Below are positions 60,801 to 64,000 of a DNA stretch of 64,000 nt, one piece after another (positions within the stretch are counted from its first letter, which is position 1; the number at the start of each line of letters is the position of its first letter). The DNA lies in assembly GCA_008360955.1 (NCBI GenBank), contig LUCM01010122.1, positions 126,299 through 190,298 of the forward strand. Reading direction: 5' to 3'. The translations under genes and the position numbers were made by a program. The stretch is from Fasciolopsis buskii. Taxonomy: Eukaryota > Platyhelminthes > Trematoda > Plagiorchiida > Fasciolidae. The notes under the pieces are model-generated. The model made no database searches, was not told the origin of the DNA, and saw nothing but the letters and a program-made list of their open reading frames with translations.

Positions 60801-63501
60801 AGTCTACCTTGAGGCGCGTCATAACAGAAGTGGCCAATATTACAGCCCATGTGTGGCTCATGGTCCGGAGTGTTTATGATTGGTCTTTACTGCGGCATGT
60901 CTAAACTACCAGATATACAACGATATTTAGATATGATCTTGGGTATAAAAGCTTCGCCAGACAAAGAGGTTGACGTTCCAGATTTGGGTGTAGGGAATCA
61001 AATTTTCATGGCTGGTGACTCTGCACAGCATTGACCAAACAAAGTAAATACCACTTTGTTTCTACAGTTTCTCAAGATGTACAAAGATGAGTAGGACCGC
61101 ACGATGCCAACTGATTTTACTGAGAAACAAAGGTAGCCAGAGGGGTAATAGTGACTTCCGAGCACGAGGACAGCCTGAACACCACAAAGAACAATCTTCT
61201 TTTAGGCAATTATTTGCAAAATTAATTGACACTTTTCCGACACAGTACGTAAATATCTTATGGATCGTAACCACGAAAAAGGTGTCGTAGTGGACTCAAT
61301 ATTGTCCGCCAGGAACAGCACCACTTACATTTAATGGTAGCTAACGAGCGTATGTGGACGATTTCAAAATGTATATCACGTGAATTTCTACGAACATTCT
61401 TAACTTTCAAAAGCATATATTACCGGAAAGCAATCACTTATAGAAATATCTTGTCAACAGCACCCTGAGAACCTTGCTGGATTTATTGTATACGCGTGCA
61501 AATTTCGTAGCGAGAAATGGTGCATGCATTACTTAGACTTTACCAAAGGCACTGTTATGTAAAATCGCAGAATTTCGGCAAACCGTACGGAGAATCGGAA
61601 GCAGTACTCAAAATCCCCAGATGGATTCACATCTTCCGAGATGTGAAGCAACGCGCAACCCTGGACGAATTCTCCGCCGTTCTTTCCTTGTTTTACGGAT
61701 AAAATTGCACATCCGCACGCCAGGGTGTAGTATGGGGGATAAAAAAACATTTCTTAGGATAGCAAAACGTTCGGCTGAAATGTATGCATGTGCTTCCGCC
61801 TCTCTTTTGGAAAACATCTAATTTTCCACAATCACCGGAACAGATGCCTGCGGTGAAATTGCCAACCAAAATCCACTAACAGTTGTAGACTTACAGAACA
61901 CTGCGTGTGAATGTAGCTTTTGATAGAATGTTTTTACTACCTGACGTACAGGATGCTGAGCAAATGTTTTACTAATTCAGATTACTTTCCTAATCCTCCT
62001 ATGCGAAGACCTTCCGCAGACCATTAGTCATTATGATAGCAGCGCAATACTTCGAAAAACTTCTGTGCTATCCTCTAAACAAATGCAAGCATTCTGTCTC
62101 AAAGTCAATACTTGGCGCACTTGAAGTAATTCCTTACATGTTTTATTCATTCTTCCTAGATGTCATTTGTTGTTGAGGTTGCCACTGTTTAAAAGTGCAT
62201 TTACTGCTGTGGAGAGGCTATGCAGTCTTCGTTGGTAACGTACCCGAATGAGTGACTAATCCGTGAAGATTTACGCAAATGACAAGCCACACACTGAAAG
62301 AAATGAAGACGTTGATAATAGTTAACTTTTTATGCAGGTAAATTGCAACACCTGGTGAAAGAGACCTCTGAACTGCCCTCACCAGATGACAGCCACCACT
62401 AGCATACCATCTCATTGCGATCGCGACTTCTTTGTAATATTTATGATTGGTTATTTGCAGTAAAGCGACCACATCCGCGGAATGCGGGAATGACAGAAAT
62501 ATATCACCTCCAGTGTAACGAAAAAGGGCTTGGTCACCGCTGTCTCCAATTCTGGAATACAATACGCAATCAGCAGATAACTCATTGCTCTCCCAATGGT
62601 CTGCAAATAAACAAAGTCACACCGTGCGAGGTAATAGCATAGGCCTAAAAAGACGATGCCTATTTATCAGGATTTAAAAAATAGGACGACGAAAAACCTT
62701 GGACAGCTACTGATGAAGAATTTACTGAATAAGTCCATAGGAAGATTACTGTTGGTGTACTAAACCACGCTCAGGAGTCACGGATATTTGCATCACTAAC
62801 TCGGTTGTTGCACTGAAGAAGTTGTATCTCCAGAACAGTCGGAGGGTGACAACCCAATAAATCACCCATGTGATATATTGACGTCTACGAAGAATGAGTC
62901 CGGCTTAGCCGGTTAGCAGGGAGAAAAACAAAAATCAATTATATAACGTTATCCATCGACCGACTGCGGGTTTACTATGACGGTTTTGCATTCGCACATT
63001 AGTGCCGTCGTATCACCCGAAGCCCCTGAAGACTTGCACAAATTCACTTCAAATAATCTTGACTGATGAATTTCCAGAATTCCTTAATAAAAGGCTTCTT
63101 CCACGGTTCAGGTTGCGCTAGATTATTCAAGCATGCAAACTATTCTGAACGCACAGGAACATGAAAATCGCATACCTTGCACTCTTCTGAAAAAATGTAT
63201 TCCAGGCGGCAAAACAGAGGCTCGGAAAGTGTGCAGCGAATCCGAGGTAACTCATAAAGTTAATCCGATAATCCGCTTCCAGGCTCAGTGTGGTGTTCAA
63301 CTTATAGTCGACAAAATACTGGGGTGGAGATAAACGGATATTCAATACAAACCTCCCTTGCATTAATAAATACATTCCAAGGTAGCAAAAACCCAATCCC
63401 GTGCAGTATGAGGAAACAGTAGGCTAAATAGAATCTAACAAACGTAACCGGACCAATGCGAAAAACATACCTATCGGGAGGGGCAGCGTTACCGACATCC
63501 A
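4188..63501 (-). CDS. Equilibrative nucleoside transporter (SLC29/ENT family), partial gene, 11 exons
   Basis: Joined minus-strand exons: 63471-63501, 63353-63434, 63176-63318, 57286-57386, 50376-50426, 45953-46038, 27334-27391, 21850-21959, 17419-17817, 10886-11054 and 4188-4273 (1316 nt, about 438 codons). ENT proteins are 11-TM carriers that move nucleosides and nucleobases across membranes; flukes cannot make purines and depend on such uptake. The peptide follows ENT order: TM1 with LLPWNVFINA, a DYRINFMSYLGF block at TM2, TM3, TM4 with PGVFF, FGMAAVLPMKYSNAV before TM5, NACGTIISLVNI (TM5), MAAVAYFLSA (TM6), a long hydrophilic loop, CWPHCLSVW..FPAI (TM7) and VDVTCFLFFNLFAMLG (TM8). Every intron starts GT and ends AG, and all phases match. 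The start codon and TM9-TM11 are not seen; the 3' end probably lies outside the window. Introns total over 57 kb. Family call is strong; the subtype and substrate range cannot be read. Confidence 0.9.
4369..4399. repeat. (TA)n microsatellite
   Basis: About 30 bp of uninterrupted alternating T and A, roughly 100 bp from ENT exon K inside the preceding intron. Confidence 0.95.
7403..7424. repeat. (CA)n microsatellite
   Basis: About 22 bp of uninterrupted CA repeat. Confidence 0.95.
8491..8551 (-). repeat. tRNA-like repeat fragment
   Basis: On the minus strand the segment ends AGAGGTTCGAATACCAGC, with an excellent B box (GGTTCGAATACC) and an upstream GGCAGATTAGGC resembling a degenerate A box. 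No cloverleaf closes well at the acceptor stem, so it is more likely a tRNA-derived SINE or pseudogene than a functional tRNA. Confidence 0.4.
10886..11054 (-). CDS. ENT exon J, TM7
   Basis: 169 nt, donor GTAAGT. Encodes PNGMHRCRAYWSRYV, CFQECWPHCLSVWSVFF and CSLSAFPAIQSMI. The aromatic/basic lead, C-W-P..C..V and F-P-A-(I/V) are characteristic of ENT TM7. The acceptor TTTCCTGTCCTGATGCGCAG was chosen because it alone gives phase 0 to match exon I; a more downstream AG at about 10997 would start just before CWPHC but breaks the phase. Phase 1 out. Confidence 0.86.
12830..12894. repeat. Two (AT)n tracts
   Basis: Alternating AT at 12830-12849 and 12863-12894, separated by a short unique spacer (TGTGATCTCTGAG). 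Confidence 0.95.
14330..16480 (+). mobile_element. Decayed RTE-like non-LTR retrotransposon
   Basis: Pieces of one LINE open reading frame appear in order but in shifting frames. Near 14.39 kb is the 5' segment with VARHEVPIGPSVVSGG. Near 15.05 kb is FKDGGEVLTKLL. The reverse-transcriptase block FLDLKAAFDSVDRAALWRCL is at 15.38-15.44 kb. The catalytic box reads YAND (15693-15704), mutated from YADD. The 3' part with RIYIIAVRVLLYGSETWPL is near 16.05 kb, and a C-terminal GGVTLPDWSPRDPP near 16.37 kb. Most of the endonuclease region is absent. Many stops and frame changes: dead copy. Clade is inferred from the trematode RTE-like proteins I know. Confidence 0.85.
16481..17418. other. Intronic stretch beside the LINE
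   Basis: A minus-strand frame around 16.6-16.74 kb encodes a hydrophobic GYIIGVCALLSFPFLLSFLV run with no clear splice sites. It does not match the ENT segment expected here and is probably chance. Nothing else seen. Confidence 0.4.
17419..17817 (-). CDS. ENT exon I, TM6-TM7 loop
   Basis: 399 nt (133 codons), the longest exon. Starts KFVRYHSDP, matching the (E/K)F.RY(Y/H) motif right after ENT TM6, then enters a hydrophilic Ser/Asn-rich loop (NHGSNGNSSGNGVG, KKSSSSTSLPDVEIQV) and an acidic/Val-rich part. Ends VILRNCFGICCFTW at a GTGAGT donor. This loop is variable in length and often carries regulatory phosphorylation sites in animal ENTs; basic residues next to a Ser run (KKSSSS) are compatible with that, but this is inference. 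The acceptor AAAATCAG has few pyrimidines. Confidence 0.88.
17818..21849. other. ENT intron between exons H and I
   Basis: 4.0 kb with one tRNA-like repeat copy near 19.45 kb. No exon recognised. Confidence 0.6.
19415..19560 (-). repeat. Short repeat family B, copy 1 (tRNA-like)
   Basis: Shares with 25.12-25.26 kb the order ATGCACAT.ATTTTTCAGG, ACAGACGG(C/T)TG, G(A/C)TGACCAG, a reversed B box (GGATTCGAAC) and CGTCACGAT..TACCCGCCTG. Read on the minus strand it has A-box-like TGGCCAGGCGGGTAAG and B-box GTTCGAATCC, as expected of a tRNA-derived SINE. Confidence 0.65.
21850..21959 (-). CDS. ENT exon H, TM6
   Basis: 110 nt, acceptor TTTCTCTTTCAG, donor GTAAGT. Encodes a polar QGHSARSIVM lead and the TM6 block AAVAYFLSAISIVLSCVI followed by FFLLRRL. 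The A-x-x-Y-F start and basic end are typical of ENT TM6. Phase 1 in, phase 0 out. Confidence 0.92.
22437..22505 (+). repeat. Possible tRNA-like repeat
   Basis: CCTGGCGGTTAAGG (A-box-like) followed about 35 bp later by TTGTCGATCCCC (weak B box). May be a diverged relative of family B in the opposite orientation. Confidence 0.3.
25120..25260 (-). repeat. Short repeat family B, copy 2 (tRNA-like)
   Basis: Matches copy 1: ATGCACATGATTTTCAGG, CAGATGGTTGTC, AAGCTGACCAGTGATGAGAC, CGAACCTTCAACCTCCCGAC and GACTACCGCCGG. Same orientation as copy 1. Confidence 0.65.
27334..27391 (-). CDS. ENT exon G, TM5
   Basis: 58 nt found by looking for the N-x-x-G-(T/F) signature expected next in an ENT. Encodes NACGTIISLVNILTKWLAK. 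Acceptor GATGTAG is weak in pyrimidines; donor GTAAGT is good. Phase 0 in and phase 1 out, exactly what exons F and H need. It sits 18.6 kb from exon F. Confidence 0.85.
27565..27985. repeat. Dispersed repeat D, copy 1
   Basis: About 420 bp that aligns along its length with 32673-33118: GGTCGTCTCGACCCTAG..CAATCCCA, GATCAAGCGAGAATGATCAA, TCTCTGGTCCTCATAT, CGGACCACCTT, GGTCCTCGGGCTTGC, AACCGACGTTAGAGGAGT, TCATGCTTCAC and GTGGC. Many substitutions and small gaps: an old pair. Confidence 0.8.
28322..28346 (-). other. Perfect 9-bp hairpin with T tract
   Basis: Arms AGCCACCCG and CGGGTGGCT enclose a 7-nt loop. On the minus strand the stem is followed directly by a run of T. It has the form of a bacterial intrinsic terminator, but the setting is an animal intron, so function is doubtful. 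Confidence 0.5.
29168..29700 (+). mobile_element. 3' fragment of the RTE-like LINE
   Basis: Encodes, with frame changes, the same C-terminal region as the 16 kb copy: STIHSSSKIGLAMRP (compare RIYIIAVRVLLYGSETWPL), ERYRLRSIGRIS, a GQVYFIPVERLPRSTLFPE segment (compare GHILQMAMERLSRCVWFSEG) and LAHIGPIILSCLGS. 5'-truncated, inactive. Confidence 0.75.
30375..30716 (-). other. Exon-like open frame, function unknown
   Basis: 113 codons open, beginning just after an acceptor-like TTAATTTTGCAG. A hydrophobic lead (IVFLILTYKVAIFHC) precedes a polar part with SLDRDGSNLVTVNLNRP and EWDVGVHWAQEI, ending in a stop. The lead resembles a signal peptide but starts at TTG, not ATG. No family recognised and no strong donor. 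It could be chance. Confidence 0.25.
31025..31255. repeat. Left arm of 231-bp inverted repeat
   Basis: Outer end GGTTGCACGCACGAT, inner end CACTCGAAT. It matches the reverse complement of 32325-32555 over 231 bp with no gap and about ten differences. The differences cluster near the two ends; 31044-31230 has about three. Confidence 0.95.
31258..31690 (-). mobile_element. Internally deleted RTE-like LINE fragment inside the DNA element
   Basis: The minus strand reads PPSEVDV-like sequence (TACCAGCCTCCATCCGAAGT, compare 14.98 kb), jumps to VMLLTEDPK (after the YADD site of LINEs) and on to DRIGLKPNLVLAGEHLIEV then GLRYLGSCTSS, all parts of the same LINE frame. Most of the reverse transcriptase is deleted. 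Its end touches the left inverted-repeat arm. Confidence 0.7.
32325..32555. repeat. Right arm of 231-bp inverted repeat
   Basis: Partner of 31025-31255. Inner end ATTCGAGTGGCG, outer end ATCGTGCGTGCAACC. Spacer between arms is 1069 bp. Confidence 0.95.
32673..33118. repeat. Dispersed repeat D, copy 2
   Basis: Same orientation as copy 1 at 27.57-27.99 kb. It starts about 120 bp outside the right inverted-repeat arm. Contains CTAGCGCAATCCCA (possible B-box remnant), TCTTCGGTCCTCATAT, TGTCCTCGGGCTTGC, ACTGACGTCAGAGGAGTCTG and CGTGCTTCACTT. Confidence 0.8.
34572..34640 (+). repeat. tRNA-like repeat fragment
   Basis: GAGCATTTGCCCGAGTAACG then AAGGTCGCTGGTTTGATTTT resembles the D-arm to T-arm part of a tRNA, with a degenerate B box. 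It is followed by an AT-rich tail, as in a SINE. Not a complete tRNA. Confidence 0.4.
35985..36147 (-). CDS. Nested-gene candidate, exon X4
   Basis: 163 nt, acceptor ATTTTTTGTTAAG, donor GTAATT. Encodes AWTYFGSVHCTSWLHCPIFN and DDPRILTIELNYSLPL, a Cys-containing, N-glycosylation-rich (NYS, NGS) sequence of extracellular type. Phase 0 in (fits X3), phase 1 out. No family assigned. Confidence 0.35.
37731..37909 (-). CDS. Nested-gene candidate, exon X3
   Basis: 179 nt, acceptor CATTCATGTCAG, donor GTAAAT. Encodes NNSLHISVRTANVKPFEF and YVYPELSGGCVEDEADG with three Cys. Two bases at the start complete the Asp codon left by X2. Phase 0 out. Confidence 0.35.
38133..38265 (-). CDS. Nested-gene candidate, exon X2
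   Basis: 133 nt, acceptor GATTTCCAACAG, donor GTGTGT. Encodes IVVENPRPIAHRFSILLRVY then FRNMTYLITCTVKLPK, a beta-strand-like alternation of hydrophobic and polar residues with an N-glycosylation site. The open frame extends upstream, so the acceptor could be further up. Phase 1 out. Confidence 0.35.
40276..40398 (-). CDS. Nested-gene candidate, exon X1
   Basis: 123 nt, acceptor GTTTATTTGTCGAG (moderate), donor GTGAGT (strong). Encodes VEVEDRGDMCRREQV, NNVNILVLQRRS and YHLGVITCSNHVYK. Phase 0 in and out, fitting X2. Two Cys separated by about 28 residues recall an extracellular domain, but no family is recognised. Confidence 0.33.
40680..42010 (+). mobile_element. Decayed CR1-like non-LTR retrotransposon, 3' half of ORF2
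   Basis: Reading with frame changes: SLFNYYPASLTDAFTSLLN, IPDCWRSVTIVPVPKSNKS, KRFRPMALT, FVRCAFLDFSSAFDSVP, a VFQGAVLSCYLF box and FEYVDDVALG with an intact YVDD catalytic box (41304-41315). Then follow VKYLGITID and, near 41.75-42.0 kb, the C-terminal SYTPLKELCTNLYDMCIY, HNDLNKHRSHTRTRSTFRS and a final stop after ADFLHNLP. About ten in-frame stops or shifts. The LDFSSAF(D/N)SVPR form is that of CR1/SR1-like elements of flukes. The 5' end is absent. Confidence 0.85.
43127..43312 (+). CDS. Exon-like frame resembling an integrin alpha calf segment (weak)
   Basis: Open frame with VPFHLFIHNST, GPKRLVPKVHQLL, then ITCLDFACTISQLERLERRK. The spacing Cys-x4-Cys-x4-Leu-(E)-R resembles the last disulphide region before the membrane in integrin alpha chains. 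Possible acceptor ATGTAG and donor GTAACC are both poor, and the frame stays open to 43389. No membrane segment follows within reach. Tentative. Confidence 0.25.
44473..44495. repeat. (CA)n microsatellite
   Basis: About 23 bp of uninterrupted CA. Confidence 0.95.
45341..45590 (-). other. Open frame with one hydrophobic segment
   Basis: About 83 codons open, without ATG near its start. A basic region (PKRSLTLELRLALTYWFRGK) is followed by TGFVLGIGIAVSLSSVIIFC, long enough to span a membrane, and a stop. It lies 0.4 kb past ENT exon F, but does not fit the TM5 expected there (found in exon G). Could be an exon of a nested gene or chance. Confidence 0.2.
45953..46038 (-). CDS. ENT exon F, end of TM4 and lead to TM5
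   Basis: 86 nt, acceptor CCTTTCCCCAG, donor GTGAGT. Encodes CVGIHQTLTFGMAAVLP then MKYSNAVIVGS. ENTs have a Q..(L/V)(F/Y)G.A..LP..Y..A(V/I)..G block here. Phase 1 in, phase 0 out. Confidence 0.92.
46039..50375. other. ENT intron between exons E and F
   Basis: 4.3 kb with one family A repeat at its low end. Nothing else recognised on either strand. Confidence 0.6.
46280..46530 (+). repeat. Short repeat family A, copy 2 (tRNA-like SINE)
   Basis: The most complete head in the window: GAGCCCGGTAGCGTAATGGC then TGAGGCGTTCGGCTCACGAT (A-box region), GGGGGTTCACATCTCAGTTC (B-box region), TATGCGTTGCTGATGGTTCC and a tail ending ATATCACTTGATGAA. Confidence 0.75.
50376..50426 (-). CDS. ENT exon E, start of TM4
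   Basis: 51 nt, acceptor CACAACACAG, donor GTAAGT. Encodes PGVFFVLTIISVVFIN, equivalent to the P-x-F-F-x-(I/L)-T-(M/I)-I..(I/L)-N run that opens ENT TM4. Phase 1 in and out. Confidence 0.88.
51411..51429. repeat. (TA)n microsatellite
   Basis: About 19 bp of alternating TA. Confidence 0.9.
55640..56110 (+). mobile_element. 3' fragment of the RTE-like LINE
   Basis: Encodes, with frame changes, LTNLRHLWPP, IRLPTKGQVYTAAVRSFLL and SSETRLLRTKDIGRLLV, the same region as RLSTEGRIYIIAVRVLLYGS near 16.03 kb. The DNA for the ERLPR-type motif (CCGACTGCCTCGATATAAAC) follows. Truncated and inactive. Confidence 0.75.
57286..57386 (-). CDS. ENT exon D, TM3
   Basis: 101 nt, acceptor TTTATTTAG, donor GTGAGT. 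Encodes a polar lead with VFRFMGAMIIEV followed by TVLLFTVVMTMIDTSQ. The hydrophobic TM3 ending in a short Asp-Thr-Ser segment is where ENTs have an acidic turn before TM4. The single base after the acceptor completes the Ser codon left by exon C, which selects this acceptor over a second AG four bases downstream. Confidence 0.88.
57486..57673 (-). repeat. Short repeat family A, copy 3 (tRNA-like SINE), inverted
   Basis: On the minus strand: TCATCTATCAGTAGGGG, GTGACGGATAGGTG, AACCGTTGAGAGTCTGCCCG, GTAATGGCTAAGGCGTTTGA and CCGGTTCGCGTCCCAGTTC. Head-to-head with copy 4. Confidence 0.75.
57771..58055 (+). repeat. Short repeat family A, copy 4 (tRNA-like SINE)
   Basis: Begins TCATCTATCAGTAGGGG, then GGACGGATAGGTGTAACACC, AACCGTTGAGTATCTGCCAG, TAAATGACTGAGGCGTCTGA, TCGTCCCGGTTTCGCGTCCC and GATATGCACTGCTGACGATT. 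The tail is GCGTTAATATCACATG plus an A-rich end. The most complete copy by length. Confidence 0.8.
61280..61480 (+). mobile_element. Reverse-transcriptase relic of a third LINE type
   Basis: A frame reads RAYVDDFKMYI with an intact YVDD box (61351-61362), the form typical of Jockey/CR1-type reverse transcriptases (Y(A/V)DD.K.Y). Just upstream VVDSILSARNSTTY may be the decayed GVPQGSVLGP.LF box. Surrounding frames are interrupted. The extent is uncertain and related sequence may run on to about 61.7 kb. Confidence 0.55.
63176..63318 (-). CDS. ENT exon C, TM2
   Basis: 143 nt, acceptor CACCCCAG, donor GTATGC. Encodes YFVDYKLNTT, then EADYRINFMSYLGFAAHF and the TM2 stretch FPSLCFAAWNTFFQ. The (D/E)-Y-R-x-N-F block before TM2 is typical of ENTs. 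Phase 0 in, phase 2 out. Confidence 0.92.
63353..63434 (-). CDS. ENT exon B, TM1
   Basis: 82 nt between two micro-introns. Encodes FYLAYCFLILHGIGF then LLPWNVFINARE. The Leu-Pro-Trp-Asn block in TM1 is one of the most conserved ENT signatures. A 36-bp intron (63435-63470) precedes it and a 34-bp intron (63319-63352) follows. The 36-bp intron is a multiple of three without a stop, so an uninterrupted reading frame runs through it; removing it restores PPDR-FYLAYC as in ENT proteins. Confidence 0.92.
63471..63501 (-). CDS. ENT exon A (first exon recognised)
   Basis: 31 nt preceded by a T-rich acceptor ending CTTAG and followed by a GTATGT donor. It encodes DVGNAAPPDR; the PPDR matches the Pro-rich/Asp-Arg (or Lys) stretch just before TM1 in ENTs. 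It begins in mid-codon (two bases complete a codon) and has no Met, so an upstream exon is expected. Ends in phase 2. Confidence 0.75.
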
Positions 63502-64000
63502 CTAAGAAAAAAATTATGAATGAAAAAATACATACTCTTCTCTGGATGGTATTTTCTCTTAATTTGAAAGCTGATTGTTTAGTTCTGGCCGATTCCGTCC
63601 AGACCACGACAACACACTTCGATATTCACGAATCACGCGGATATTACCTTCTTCAAGGTCATTCAATTCAGTTCAGCTTCACGAGGTTTTGGCCCTGGGA
63701 ACAAAGGTTTTCAGGCGGCCCGGGTTCTGGTTGTAGGCTTACTGCTCTGTAAAGGATCAGGGTCTTCGTAGTACTTTTTTGTCCTTTAAGACTCACTTCG
63801 GAGACGAAGTCCGAAATTTGAAGAAAATGAGAAAGAAATGTCTGAGTTCATTGGTCGGTGAATGTGGGGTGCCTGTCTGAAACCAACGTAGGCCTTGTAA
63901 TACCTCCCTCAAACCGTCCGTTCATAGACTGCTAGCTACCACTCGTACCGCACTGGTCTTTCTGCGCACTGCAGTCCGTCAGACCCTATCCTTCATAATA
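63502..64000. other. Upstream of the first recognised ENT exon
   Basis: A T-rich acceptor abuts exon A. No in-frame Met, promoter element or second ENT exon is recognised in these 0.5 kb. Confidence 0.5.

Larger units (their letters stand above)
57387..63175. other. ENT intron between exons C and D
   Basis: 5.8 kb. Contains the head-to-head family A repeat pair and a reverse-transcriptase relic at 61.3 kb. The stretches 58.1-61.0 and 61.8-63.1 kb show no gene; several 60-115 codon frames there lack recognisable motifs. Confidence 0.6.

Noticed and set aside
1..64000. CRISPR array, operon, prophage or bacterial system
   Set aside because: No spaced direct repeats, no packed reading frames and no ribosome-binding-site pattern; the sequence is intron-rich animal DNA.

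Overview
The window looks like animal genomic DNA, most likely from a parasitic flatworm (a fluke). Long AT-leaning stretches hold only small interrupted reading frames. Exons are short with GT..AG borders. Decayed non-LTR retrotransposons of the kinds common in trematode genomes and tRNA-derived short repeats are scattered throughout. There is no bacterial gene organisation, rRNA or CRISPR. The species assignment is inference.

The backbone is one large gene on the minus strand, an equilibrative nucleoside transporter (SLC29/ENT family). I assembled eleven exons by hand from about 63.50 kb down to 4.19 kb. All ten splice junctions keep reading phase, and the peptide follows the ENT order from just before transmembrane segment (TM) 1 to TM8, including the long loop between TM6 and TM7. 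The start codon lies upstream of exon A (not found), and TM9-TM11 are presumably beyond base 1. The two first introns seen are only 36 and 34 bp, while the later ones are about 4 to 18.6 kb.

The rest is intron. From low to high coordinates: short repeats and microsatellites (1-14 kb); a decayed RTE-like LINE (14.3-16.5 kb); tRNA-related repeats (19-25 kb); and the largest intron (27.4-45.95 kb). That intron holds two copies of a ~430-bp repeat, a LINE 3' fragment, a 1.53-kb structure with 231-bp inverted repeats around a decayed mariner/IS630-like transposase, a CR1-like LINE, and several exon-like reading frames that may be genes nested in the intron. Further left-to-right come a short repeat at 46.3 kb, a LINE fragment at 55.7 kb, a head-to-head pair of short repeats at 57.5-58.1 kb, and a reverse-transcriptase relic at 61.3 kb.

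All calls come from reading the sequence and knowledge of the families; no search was run. The ENT gene is well supported. The nested-gene candidates are tentative.
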